Notes under the pieces: model-generated
What the model was told of the DNA's origin: nothing
The model's input: only the letters and a program-made list of their open reading frames with translations
Databases searched by the model: none
Shown: positions 32,472 through 43,181 of the stretch, piece after piece
Layout of the letters: each line of letters starts with the position of its first letter
How positions within the stretch are numbered: position 1 is the first letter of the stretch
Source: Lindgomyces ingoldianus
Lineage: Eukaryota > Ascomycota > Dothideomycetes > Pleosporales > Lindgomycetaceae
Assembly (NCBI RefSeq): GCF_010093535.1
Contig: NW_022985220.1
Span: 120,137 to 184,136, forward strand
Direction: 5' to 3'
DNA length: 64,000 nt
Position numbers and translations under genes: made by a program

Positions 32472-34606
32472 AGTCGGCCCCGCAGAACTAACACCTGTTA
32501 CGGCTCTACATTATGATGGGGAATCAAGCCTTGAACATTGTTTCTCCAACGTCGTGGAGAGGTTTGAGGCATCAGACGGTGTCTTTTCGTTTCGCTTTCT
32601 CTCCCCTTGGGTGCTCCTGAATGTTAATCAAACTGTCCCGGCCAACTTTAATACTTCAAGGCTGCGTGAGGTGCTCCGGGATGCTGCTAGATCTTGCGAT
32701 GTTGAGTGGACTGTGAAGAACATCATCATTATCGAGGATTCTGGCGTCGCTGAAGGACCATACTTCTTGAAGTCCGGTATTCTTCAAGCTTGGAGACTCT
32801 ACCCTGACTTCCTAGACTCATTCCAACTGCCTGTGATCCCTGATCTGTGGGGCAGTTCTAAAGGGGTTCGGTTTACTATTCTAAGGTCTCTATCCGAAGA
32901 CGGCCTTGCTAAAAATGTAGCTGTTCCAAGTCGGTTATACTTCAGACCAACTCGTGAAAAGCCATTAGCTGGTATCCGGGTTGCCATCAAAGACAACATC
33001 AGGCTGAGAGGAGTGCGGACGTCGCATCAAAACAGATCGTTTCTGGAAACATGGACCAGACGAAGAAAGTGCAGCATATGTGCAGACACTTATTGAGCGA
33101 GGTGCTGTGATTGTTGGAAAGACGAAACTCGGAGCTTTTGCCTCCGCAGAAGATCCTCCTCTCCAATGGGTTGATTTTCCATGCTCGTGGACGCCTCGCA
33201 CAAATGGTTACCAGCAGCCTCTCGGAAGCATAACCGGTGGCACAACTTGCATCGTTGGATATCCGTAGCTAGATATCTCCATTTGGACGGGTACGACCGG
33301 AAGCATCCCGTGCCCCTGCTGCGTACAATGGGGCGTGGGCAATGCGGACATCAACTGATTAGGCTGCACCTTTTGGCGGAATGTTGCCTAATTGCCCGTA
33401 AGCAATTTTGAGATTCGCATGGTCAGTTACCTAACAGGTCCCACGTAGTCAATTTGATACGATAGGCCTTCTAGCTAGGTCTGTCGAATATTTACAAGAC
33501 ATGTCAAAGCACAGTTTTGCGCCTGTCATCAAAGATGTGACGGAGGTTTTTGAGCCCAAGATGCACTTCTGTGAGCATAGGATTAGGGAGTGCTCTAGCG
33601 AAATTGTTCAGAAGTATCCGAGAACCCTCTTATATAACACCGACTTCTGGTCTCCAAGCCCACACACGGAGGAGTACCAAGCCATCGTTGATGAGTTTCT
33701 TAAAATTCTAGAAGCATTTGGCATATCGAAAGCCATCTTCAGCATGTCAGAAAGATGGGAGAAGAATCCCCCTCCCGAAGCAAATGGGAAGACTTTAGAT
33801 GAGTGACGCCTCCTTCATGATCGGCATCTCATGCCGATACGCTAATCGTATGGACAGACAATATTCTATCAAGGAATATATGATTCGTACCACGAATGCG
33901 ATCAGTTCCGTAAAGATCACTGAGAGAAATTTAATCGGCCCCCCTATGTTACTCCCTACATGGAAAGCAAATGGTAAGTGGCTTTGTAACTTTACAGCTT
34001 TAAACTCTTCGCAGATAATTAACAACGAACAGGAAGCTCGGCAGCAAAATTACCCAGGAGCAAAAAGAAGACGCGATTACAGAGATGCACGTGTTTCGCA
34101 AGTGGGCTCGCGAGAATGTTATGGATCCAGATTCCTAGACTGCATCTAATGCAATCATGCTTCTACCGCAGGGGAAAGGAAAGCCATGGTATAGGGATGA
34201 CCCAGTATAAACTCCATCCCGAGGGAAAGGATACCAATCGATAGCTATGGCCACTCTACTTGCTTCTCCCCAGTTAATAATTCCAAGCTCGTAAGCCTTG
34301 TATATTGCTTTCAGCCACTCCTAACAATGAAGCAGTCGGTCAAGTACCATACCATTCCCGTGTAACGGACAGAACCGAATACCTCCCAGTCTCCACAACA
34401 ATTGCAGGCGCAAGAGGTATTTATCCAACAACGACACTGCAGTCCATAGATTTCTGACAACTGGTGTAGGTAGCGACATTATGTTGATGAATCTAGCTCA
34501 GGAAGTGTTAAGAAGCGCGTCATGGCCAACGGAAGTAATGACCGAGAGCCTAGTGTTCCGACTCGGCGATTCTATTCGGAATGTGGTAACTCTAGGAACT
34601 TCCTAA
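32472..34606 (+). pseudogene. Amidase-signature family protein, frameshifted
   Basis: An N-terminal fungal domain is followed by an amidase core: VAVPSRLYFRPTREKPLAG, GIRVAIKDNIRLRGVRT (the catalytic Lys of Ser-cisSer-Lys lies in this VAIKDN motif), VGKTKLGAFASAEDP, WVDFPCSWTPRTNGYQQPLG, where members have a Ser-rich SSxGG loop, then degraded text. Further C-terminal blocks occur in other frames: YPRTLLYNTDFWSP, KITQEQKEDAITEMHVFRKW (34040-34110), SNAIMLLPQGKG (34147-34185), RTEYLPVSTTIAGARG and a final block to TAA at 34604-34606. Frame changes near 33030 and 33190, loss of the Ser loop near 33240-33420 and a TAA at about 34207 show it is dead. One intron (about 34290-34333) seems preserved. 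The family hydrolyses amides; the substrate is unknown. Confidence 0.8.
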
Positions 34607-35294
34607 TCTCCCCAGCAACTTTCGGCGTCTTTCGATTCTAAAAAGTCTCAATAGTGCGCGCATTGGGGTTACGTTGCAAACTGCAATCCCTGTCCAGTTT
34701 TTCTGGGTAAGCTATGGTTCAACCTTGCAGCAGATAGCAAGCCTTTCCTAATTTACTTGAAAATTTGAGGGCGAGTTGCAGGTTCGAAAGAGGTAGGGCG
34801 CTGATAAAACGCAACACGCTTGAGAGGGATCGGCTGGAAGGGATCTCCTAATGAGCCTATAGCGAACCTTTGCTGAAATGAGCTAAGCTCCGGGATACAA
34901 AATCAGCAAAGAACCTGCGGCTTCAAGTTGAAAATAACGGTACCAATATGGACCGCGAAATTGGCTCTAGGTTTGAGGGGGAAATTGGCCTAACTGTTTT
35001 TGACTCATTCATGTTCTACTCCAATTATATAGACCCGCTTAATCGTTACTTTAAGATAACAGAGGGAGATTGTTAGTTATGCAAGACCGAATAAAAGGTC
35101 CTACAAATTTATCGCAGAGCCTTTAACATAACCGAACGATATCAACTATGATAAGTCTGCATGAAGGCAAACAAATTTGGTGAATAGCCGTCACCAAGAC
35201 ATCAATTGCAAAGGCCAGTTCCCCATTTTGTCTATTACCATTCCCCTAGTAATCATGGCTATTCGAATACCGGTGCAAAGAGGCAGGTAACCAT
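34607..35294. other. Intergenic, nothing recognised
   Basis: This is the 3' flank of the alcohol dehydrogenase. No sustained frame on either strand apart from its own tail. Confidence 0.5.
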
Positions 35295-36496
35295 CTATGC
35301 CCTCTTGCCAAAAACTTTGTCGTAATTGACCAATGTGAACCTGAATTTCACATTGTCGTTCTTGTATACCCTCTCTACAGCCTCCTTGCAACCCTTCTCA
35401 CTAAGGTCAATTGTCTCAACCCAGCTCTTGATATTCTGCTTCGCAGCTAGGTCCAACATCTCCTCCATCTCTGGGCGGTTGCCGATATGGCTAGCACCAA
35501 TATAGCAACCAGTCGGAGCGAAATCCTGAGCCATCATGGTAGGAAGTGGCTTATCTGGGAAGCCAACCATATGGAACGTGCCGTTGACCTTCAGTGTAGA
35601 GAAGTAGTCTGGGAGATTGAAGCGATCTGTTGCGTCGGCGGTGTTGATGATAAAATCGAAAGTGAATTTCCATGGCTCGGCCCAGTTCTTCTCCTTGGTG
35701 ACGATGAAGTCTTTGGCACCCATTTTGAGAGCATCTTCCCTCTTGTTAGGAGAGTGCGAGATAACGTATGTTTCGGCGCCCAGAGCGACGGAGAAGAGAA
35801 CACCGAAGTGGCCTAACCCCCCTCTAAGAGATCACGTTAACCCTTTTGCCGCGGAGAGTTCAAAGCAAAGCTACTCACAGTCCTAATATAGCCACCTTCT
35901 TACCGGGACCAGCTCCTAATCTCTTGAGCGGGCTATATGATGTTAAGCCAGCGCATAGCATAGGTGCTGCAAGAGCAGTGTCCAGCGCATCCGGAATCTT
36001 GAATGTGAAGTACTGGTGCGCTCGCACATGACTCGAGTAGCCACCCTGAGAAATCGTTCCGTCAGGATATGAAGCTCCATACGTGTCGATCTGGTTTGGG
36101 CAGTAGTTCTCATTGTTTGCCTTGCAATTGCCGCATGTGAGATCGGCACTAATCTGAGCACCAACACCCACTCGATCTCCAACTTTAATTCCCTTGACCT
36201 TGGGTCCGATCTTAATAGCCCTGCCAATTATTTCATGTCCTACGCAAAGCGGGAGTGGAATCTCCTCCCCCCAGCCGCCAGTAATGGTGTGAACATCAGA
36301 TGCACAAACACCACAAGCGTCTACGGCAATATCCACATCATCATCTTCAAACTTCTTAAGTGGGACCTAAGCAGGCCGGGATTAGCGACCTCGTGTTCGC
36401 GATGGGGCTGCTTGAACTTACTTCTTGTCGCTTAAAATCGCTCCACTTCTTGATATCAGTGACAACGAAAGCGTCAGTCGTCTCGGGATAAGGCAT
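35295..36496 (-). CDS. NADP-dependent zinc alcohol dehydrogenase (ADH6/7, cinnamyl-alcohol type)
   Basis: My model is complement(join(35295..35823, 35879..36366, 36422..36496)), 363 residues; both introns are 55 bp and phases close. It is a zinc medium-chain dehydrogenase. Catalytic zinc ligands lie in GVCASDVHTITG (Cys) and LCVGHEIIG (His-Glu); structural zinc Cys lie in LTCGNCKANNENYC; the Rossmann glycine motif is ILGLGGLGHFGV. A Ser after VISHSPNKRE, rather than an acidic residue at the second strand's end, fits NADP(H). Relatives reduce aldehydes such as cinnamaldehydes and furfurals or oxidise alcohols. It starts 1.4 kb from, and divergent to, the butanediol-dehydrogenase-type gene. It is intact although it borders the pseudogene island. 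Confidence 0.9.
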
Positions 36497-37897
36497 TTTT
36501 GCGAACGAAAGGCGGTTTAGATTTGAGAGAAGTGGAGAATGTGTGTGGCCAATTCTTGAAACAGAAATCGTGACCTCACTGATCAGAGAGGAGGGGCAGA
36601 AACGAGGTGTTGAGGGGCAGACGCTCGTGCTTTAATCCCAGAAACTAATTGCACTTTCCATGAATATCGGTCCATGTAATCCCGCCAGTGAGGTCATGGG
36701 CCAACAAACATTGGGTCTGTCCCCGCTGTCGGGCTATGTCAAGCTTTCTGCATTTTGCCTGATTGGGCGCAGATGGTGGGCGTTGCGGGTTTTGTTTCTA
36801 GCTTCCCGATCGGCTCGGCAGCTTGGGGTGTCAGGGCGGCACAGTGTGTGCTAAATCGTGACGTTTCGATAAATCCAAGGCAGTTAGACGGGGTACTTAA
36901 AAGATGACGATAGGTGTCTTCCGGAAGCATTCCACAATCTGAAGAAGTTAGAATCAGGATTCCAGCCACCTAGTCGCAAGGCGACGAGAAATCTCGACCG
37001 TTTGCCTCCTCTTTTGACAGAGCCGATGCCGTCACTGGCTTAGATAAAAAATTGGTAAGAATTTCTCCGCGAATCATGTTGCTTTCTTCTTTCCGATCAC
37101 CTACCAAATAAAGGTCCTACGTCGGCTTGACATCGCCTGCAAGCAAAATGTTCCGACCATGATCCGATGTCGGTGGCAGGTCATCTTGCCTTTCAAAACT
37201 ATTTATCATTCAAAAGCTGACAATTCCTTGACCCTGATAGACTCACTCATGCTCTTCTCTTCGTGTTCAAGAGTGCGAAACGAGAAGGTGAGGGGCGGGA
37301 TTGTGGACTTCCAACTTGCTCCTGTGGGATATAGACATCTCTTGGCGTTTAGAGCCGACGGGGTGGTTATCATCCGATACCGAAGGCTTCAAGATGCTTT
37401 CTGACAACACGTGAGTATCGTCGTATCTCTATGCCATGAGGCAAACGGAACACCCACGAAGGAAATACTCCAGCGAGCTAACTCTTCCCCAGCCAAGTAC
37501 CCCGCTGCTAGGGGATTTTCGTTGCGGGGAGATTGACTCTGGAATTACCGAATCGGGCATCCCGGGACCGAGTTAGATGGCAGACATGATCTTGACCACG
37601 CGCGTTCTCCCAAAGCCGAGACTTGTGGAGAGGCGCGGAGAAATTTGCGAGACCCCAATGCCGTGATGGAGGTCTCCTCTGCCAGTGCGATTGGCGTGAC
37701 GGAAAGTGTTTAAAACCTTGGAACACCCTCCTTAATCCAGTCCAGACTCCTTTATTCCTATACTCCCATTCTTCTGTAAATCAAGTGCACCAAATTTTGT
37801 TCCGAGCAGATTTCATCAAGATCGATCTTTCCAGGGTGAACTTGCGATCATGGCTCCCCAAGAAGCGTACAAACCTCCACCACCAAGCAGCGAATCG
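36497..37897. promoter_or_regulatory. Shared upstream region of two divergent dehydrogenase genes
   Basis: 1.4 kb contain no gene that I can support. A short upstream ORF, ATG 37851 to TGA 37901 (16 codons), overlaps the downstream start codon as ATGA. Frames at 36739-36969 and 37623-37901 have no protein character. Confidence 0.5.
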
Positions 37898-39173
37898 ATG
37901 AAGGCTGTTCGATTCCACGGGAAGAATGACTTGCGGTATGAGGATATTCCTGTGCCAAAAATTCGGAAAGGCCAAGTGAAGCTTAGACCTGCGTGGGTGG
38001 GAATTTGTGGCAGTGGTTAGTGACCCAGCACGTATTATTGGAGCTTCTTTCGGTAATATCGGGCGCAGATTTACACGAATATCTTGGTGGACCAAATCTT
38101 TGTCCCACGACTCCACATCCCATTACTGGAGAGACTGTGCCCTTGACTTTCGGACATGAGTTTAGTGGAGTAATTGAGGAAGTCGGGGAGGGGGTGACCG
38201 ATTATGAACCCGGAGATCGAGTTTGCGTGCAGCCCATCATATACGATGGAACTTGTGGCCCATGTCTTGAAGGACTACACAACTGCTGCTGGAGCAATGG
38301 GTTTGTTGGCCTCAGCGGTAAGGGAACAACACTTGCGGATTCCATGTAATCGAAAGCTAATCACCGGCAGGCTGGGGTGGTGGGTTGTCGGAACATGTTG
38401 TAGTCCCCACCTCGACACTTTATCGCCTACCAGACAATGTTCCTCTGGAGATTGGAGGTTTGTTTCTGTCAGTGGTGGTGCCAGAAATCCAGCATACTAA
38501 AAGATTCCAGCTCTGATCGAACCCCTCGCAGTTGGGTGGCATGCCGTTAAAGCTAGTCCCTTCAAGAGAGGAGATGCCGTGTTGATCCTAGGCGGCGGTC
38601 CGATTGGTATTTCAGTGATCCTTGCCCTAAAAGCCAAAGGTGCGGAGAAAATCATTGTATCCGAAGTCAGCCGCCGACGACGGGATTTCGCGAAGAAATT
38701 CGGTGCCCATTACGTGCTCGATCCTACCAAGGAGGATGTCGTGAAGCGATGTCGCGAACTGTGTGAGAAGCAAGGCGTCCATGTAGTATATGACTGCGCG
38801 GGCGTCCAGGCTGGATTAGACACGGCAGTGCATGCGGTTCGCGCCAGAGGAACTATTGTTAATATTGCCATCTGGGAGAAGGCGTGCAGTATCATTCCCA
38901 ACGATCTGACGTTCAAGGAAAGAAAATACATGGGTGTAGCAACATATCAAATTGGAGACTTCCAAGAAGTTCTTGTGAGTAGAGGACGACATGTTGGAGC
39001 CTATCCTCTGCTAACCGCCCCAGGACGCCATCTCATCTGGGTCGATGAAACCTCAAGAAATGATCACCCAAAAGATCCAACTAACAGAGGTGGAAGAAAA
39101 GGGGTTCAAGGCATTAATTCATGATAAGGATAACCAAGTTAAAATTCTGGTAGAAGTTGGGGGAGGGAGTTAG
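37898..39173 (+). CDS. (R,R)-butanediol dehydrogenase-like zinc alcohol dehydrogenase (BDH1 family)
   Basis: My model is join(37898..38015, 38069..38317, 38371..38457, 38511..38974, 39024..39173), 355 residues; four introns of 49-53 bp, all phases closing. Start ATG 37898 (MKAVRFHGKNDLRYEDIPVP) matches the usual family start. Catalytic zinc: VGICGSDLHEY (Cys, Asp-x-His) and LTFGHEFSG (His-Glu). The structural-zinc lobe reads YDGTCGPCLEGLHNCC. The Rossmann motif is ILGGGPIGI; IVSEVSRRR has an acidic residue typical of NAD preference. The family interconverts acetoin and 2,3-butanediol or related polyols. An out-of-frame ATG at 37851 could be a uORF or the start of an N-terminal extension lost through a one-base change. 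Confidence 0.9.
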
Positions 39174-40142
39174 AAGATGTGCAATACCTTTAGTACTGTG
39201 TTGTCTGCTAGCGTTGCAGCAGTACTCTTCTGGAGTCCACTGGCGCTTTAGGGCCGAGAATTATGCTATTCAACTAGCTTCGGTCACGTGCATTACTGGT
39301 GAAAGATTCCCACTGTTTTTGTGTCGGCTGCAGCCTCCTACTGAAAGTTTGGGCCAGGGAATGCTTGCTTTGAAGGGGATCGGAATTCAGACTGGATAGT
39401 TCGACAGCACTATAAAAGTGGGCGAAGTCAAGGGTTTCGATTCGCAGAGTGTCAGAAACCCTGTTATCTAAGGTGTGGAGAACAAGATCGCAACCCCTGC
39501 TAGCGTGTGGCGCATCGTATTCTTCGATATCTGGAGGGAATCAGCTTTGATTACCGACAGGCTAAGTTTAAGAAGAGTTTAGGGCAGCATGTCGGGTCGA
39601 GTGCTGCCGAGCCACATTCTGTTAGCTTCGGTCTTCCGGCTGTCCCTGATCGATCTCCAGCACCCAGCCAGAACGGGCCTTTCGATTCAAGCACGATGCG
39701 GCTACAGCGTCTCATCCGATTGAGACTTGGGGGTGGCTTTGCGATGACGATTTACAGCTTCCTCGTCTCGATTCAGTAGCCGGAGAAGGCAACTCAATTG
39801 AAAATTCGGGAAGGGTGACAATAACGATACTTGGCTGCAGTGTAAATCGCCTTCGAAGAGTGACGAGCAAGGGTCGCAGTGAAAAGATCAGGTGCTGTTG
39901 GTTGGAGGCTAAGCGAGCATCGGAGCAATGACGTAGAGGCGCGCACAAGCCACTCGTTCCTTGTTCCGCCGAAGCAATTGCAAGGCTGCGTCATCGGCCC
40001 AGGTACTTTAAGAATCCTCCCTGTGCGGCGTCAACAAAGACAGATCGTCATTACATCCTAGAGCAGCTTTCCTCCAACAATCTACTTTTCCACCTCGTTG
40101 CCTATCATCTCCCTCTCAACTTTTTTTTGGATCACTCTCAAC
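39174..40142. other. Intergenic; 5' flank of the MARVEL gene
   Basis: Pyrimidine-rich sequence just before the start (about 40068-40136) resembles a fungal core promoter. Open frames at 39507-39994 on both strands are not supported. Confidence 0.45.
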
Positions 40143-40979
40143 ATGGCTTTTGGTGGAGCGGCTTTGAAGCTGTTCCAGACCTTCCTCTATGCCATCGAAT
40201 TCTGTTGTGCTGGCATCATACTGGGAATTTACAGCTACTTCCTTTCTGTACTCGCAGATCGAAACCTTCCCATCTCCACATGGTCAAAGGCTGTTGAGGG
40301 CATAAGCGGGGCCGCCGTTTTATACACCATCTTCGCCGTACTGCTCACATGCTGTCTAGGCGGGAAGATCTTCTTCGCATTCCTGGGAATCGTCTTCGAC
40401 CTTCTATTCTGCGCTGCTTTCGTAGCGCTCGCTATCTTGACCCGCAATGGCGCACACAGCTGTAGCGGTAATGTTAATACTCCACTTGGCAGCGGAAACT
40501 CGCACGACAAGCAGGGCTTTAGGAGCAACAACCAGGGCGATCAGGTGACCTACGCTGCGTCACTCGGGACCGCATGTCGTTTGAACTCTGCCTGTTTTGC
40601 TGTATCCATCCTAGGGGCTATTCTTTTCCTCATTTCAGCTCTCGTCCAACTTGCGCTTGGCCGTAAACATAAGAAGGAGAAGCGGTTTGGCCCAAGCCCT
40701 GCCAACAACTATACTCGTGGAACCGGCGTCCGCTTCTGGCAGCGCCGCCGCAAGAACCGAGGTGGTCTCCGTGACCCCGAAATGGTCGGTGCTGTTCCCG
40801 CCACCGGCACCCTTGCTCCCGGAGTTCACGATACCCGTCCTTCCCATGATACTGCCTATACAGGCTCGACTATGGCTCCACACTCGGCTGGCTACGAGAA
40901 CCCGAACAAACCGCTTCACGGAGGTTATCATACCGCTCCCACGGGCACCTACAACGCCACCCCAGCCACCAATTACTGA
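40143..40979 (+). CDS. Four-helix MARVEL-like membrane protein
   Basis: The 278-residue single exon starts from ATG 40143 (MAFGGAALKLFQ); an upstream in-frame ATG at 40098 would add 15 hydrophobic residues and is less likely. There are four hydrophobic helices: about 10-35 (LFQTFLYAIEFCCAGIILGIYS), 52-72, 77-98 (IFFAFLGIVFDLLFCAAFVA) and 155-180 (FAVSILGAILFLISALVQLAL), with a polar loop containing two Cys between helices 3 and 4. A basic KHKKEKR segment starts a ~90-residue Pro/Thr/Gly/Tyr-rich cytosolic tail. The layout fits fungal MARVEL proteins of the plasma membrane or vesicles (Nce102/Fhn1-like fold). Exact role unknown. Confidence 0.75.
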   Translation: MAFGGAALKLFQTFLYAIEFCCAGIILGIYSYFLSVLADRNLPISTWSKAVEGISGAAVLYTIFAVLLTCCLGGKIFFAFLGIVFDLLFCAAFVALAILTRNGAHSCSGNVNTPLGSGNSHDKQGFRSNNQGDQVTYAASLGTACRLNSACFAVSILGAILFLISALVQLALGRKHKKEKRFGPSPANNYTRGTGVRFWQRRRKNRGGLRDPEMVGAVPATGTLAPGVHDTRPSHDTAYTGSTMAPHSAGYENPNKPLHGGYHTAPTGTYNATPATNY

Positions 40980-41382
40980 AGTCGAAAATGGGATAGGAAT
41001 AAGGAGTAGATTGGTTGCAAATTGAGTACTCGAAATCAGACGAAATTCTTTCTTGTTCTTTTACGTGTAATATGCATTATACCAGGAGACGAAGTGGAAT
41101 TGCTGATGGTTTTGAAGGAGTGCTGACCACATTGGATGGAAGGGTCATAAGCAATATTATGCAAGAACATAAACCTAAAAACACACCTAAAAACAAGAGC
41201 CGTTAGCTAAGCTTTCGTACCTCATACTGTGACTGCTTAAAACACACTGCCGATCGGTTTTCAATGTTGAAGGAAATCAGCTTGCAAATGTATCGTATCA
41301 ACATACCGAACTATCCCTGTTCACGGACCTAGGTGTCAGAGACGCCAAAACGCCTTAATCCATCTATAGCAGGTAGAGCATT
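40980..41382. other. Convergent intergenic DNA, nothing recognised
   Basis: It holds the 3' ends of the MARVEL and CENP-S genes. A small plus frame (41015-41206) has no protein character. Confidence 0.5.
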
Positions 41383-41880
41383 CTATTGCTTCGCCATGCC
41401 TTTGCCTCTGCTCGTCCCTTTACCAGGCGGCCGTCCTCTCGCCTTCCCCTCTCCAACTCCAGTCCTTCCTTCTTCTGCCCTCAAATGTTGCATCTTCTTC
41501 CCAAGAATCTCCAGTAACGCATCATTTCGCCTCCCAAGAAGTAACACATCATCCATGTTGATGACCTTTCGGCCTGCGTGCTTCGAGAACATCTCCAAGT
41601 CGCGGGAAGTGTTGACTGCACCATTTTCATTAGATATCCTCAATGTACTGTATGGAGGATGAGATAGTATCTACGGATTTGGGTATACACAAGTTCCGTC
41701 AATGCGCCGATGAACTGTGGCGTTGCATTGAGGTTCTTTTGGAGGCATTCTTCGTCGACGTATTGGCCGATTGCGTACCAGAGGGCGGCCTTGAGTCCCT
41801 GGAGAGATATTAGTAATGGCGCGAGAAGGTTGGAAGGACTAACCTACTTCTTCTTTTTCTTCGGCTGCATTAGACGCCAT
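41383..41880 (-). CDS. mhf1: CENP-S/MHF1 histone-fold protein
   Basis: My model is complement(join(41383..41615, 41675..41798, 41848..41880)), 129 residues. Exon 1 is 33 bp (MASNAAEEKEE); introns are 49 and 59 bp; intron 2 ends TATCTAATG...GTGCAG, and joining there gives the continuous histone fold. Features: LKAALWYAIGQYVDEEC (helix 1), PQFIGALTELVYTQI (helix 2), then NTSRDLEMFSKHAGRKVINM, DDVLLLGRRN (helix 3), followed by a basic Gly/Arg/Lys tail. With CENP-X it forms the MHF tetramer that works in the inner kinetochore and with the FANCM/Mph1 helicase in repair. The alternative reading of intron 2 as exon leaves a frame break. Confidence 0.88.
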
Positions 41881-42299
41881 TTTTCTTGACGTAGAGACAG
41901 AATTGCGGTCAGAGTTGAACCAGCGGAGGAGTGAATGTCAAAGACGCGCAGCGCGTCTAGCCGAAGTTCTACCGATTGGGTTCCCATGCTTTTCTTGGCG
42001 TGGTGATGTTTGAGACGGTTGGAGACATTCATTGACTTTCACTTTCCCACATATGCCTGGGTTTGAACGCTAAAAATCGAGTGTTTCTAGCTTTATCCCA
42101 TTGTCTAGTAACTCTCGACCGGACTGAGCGGCTGCCATCCATTTGCGACCGGAAGTAGAAAAAAATTTAAAAAAAAAATAAAAACCCGCATCCCAGATCT
42201 CTTAATCCCGCAACACATACAAAACGAGCTCGAACGCCTTTCACTCGTCTTCCGCATCCCTCATTTAATTCTAACAATACTTGGAACAACTCTTGCGCA
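41881..42299. promoter_or_regulatory. Shared upstream region of mhf1 and pga2
   Basis: 419 bp separate divergent start codons. An A-rich run (AAAAAAATTTAAAAAAAAAAT) lies at about 42160-42180. The minus frame 41844-42032 overlaps mhf1 exon 1 in another frame and is not supported. Confidence 0.45.
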
Positions 42300-42746
42300 A
42301 TGGCGGCTCCAAACAACCGACAGCGCATCCCCGAGCTCCTTTCCACCTGGGGCAACAACTTCACGCGGAACACATCCAATGCCTTCGCAGAGCTGCGACT
42401 GAAAGACTACATCCGACTTGTCATCATAATAGGTGCATACTGCCTCCTTAGGCCCTACATCATCAAGCTCGGCGCGAAGCTGCAGACGAAAGCACACGAG
42501 AAGGACTCAGCAGACCACGGAGAGATTCATCCCAACGAATTGAGAGGAAAGGTCGAGATACCGGGACTTGAAGACAGCGATGAGGAAGATGAGGGATACG
42601 AACCCAAGCCTGGAGAATGGGGGAGGAATGCTAGGGTACGGCAACGGAAGTTCATCAGGGATGCTCTGGCGAAGGAGGAGCAGAGACTCAGGGAGGAAGC
42701 GGAGGCTGAAGATGATAAGGATATTGAAGAGTTTTTGGTGGACTAG
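42300..42746 (+). CDS. pga2: Pga2-like ER protein of the secretory pathway
   Basis: The intact 148-residue single exon has one predicted membrane helix at about 38-55 (YIRLVIIIGAYCLLRPYI). An acidic segment (GLEDSDEEDEGYEP) and then the conserved GEWGRNARVRQRKFIRDAL block and a charged helical C-terminus follow. This matches the fungal Pga2 family, required in yeast for processing of Gas1 and alkaline phosphatase, that is, for ER exit or protein folding. Confidence 0.82.
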   Translation: MAAPNNRQRIPELLSTWGNNFTRNTSNAFAELRLKDYIRLVIIIGAYCLLRPYIIKLGAKLQTKAHEKDSADHGEIHPNELRGKVEIPGLEDSDEEDEGYEPKPGEWGRNARVRQRKFIRDALAKEEQRLREEAEAEDDKDIEEFLVD

Positions 42747-43181
42747 ATGCCTCGTGTTTAACGGTTATTCTTGGACACATGCGAATGGAACAGTATTCAT
42801 TCCACAAGCTTCGCGAACTTTTTCCTAAACGGGCCAATTTTGCTGGAACGGCAGTCACTTAATGTTGTGGTTGAGGAATCTGGCGACGCAACATCGAACA
42901 ATATCCCCATGCTATTCGAGAAAGATGAATTATTCTAACGAAGGGTGGATCATTTTATGCCATTGTGTCTCTTTAGTCTTGCATGATGTCTCAATGGTCT
43001 TTCATTTTGAACTTTCGCATGCAGTCTCTTCATCTCTACCACTCCTTCCAATATCGCGTTCTCTCCATCGAATTTGGCAAGCACACCATCTGACAACACG
43101 CCTTCGTTCTCGCATTTGTATAAACTTTCAATCCCGTATCTCCACACCCCCTTTGTATCATATCTCTCTGTGGCTTCCACC
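42747..43181. other. 5' flank of the LPMO-like gene
   Basis: The region is AT- and pyrimidine-rich with no independent gene. Frames at 42862-43254 overlap the LPMO-like start in other frames. Confidence 0.45.

Noticed and set aside
41844..42032. 62-residue frame upstream of CENP-S
   Set aside because: It overlaps CENP-S exon 1 in a different frame; the spliced CENP-S model explains the region.
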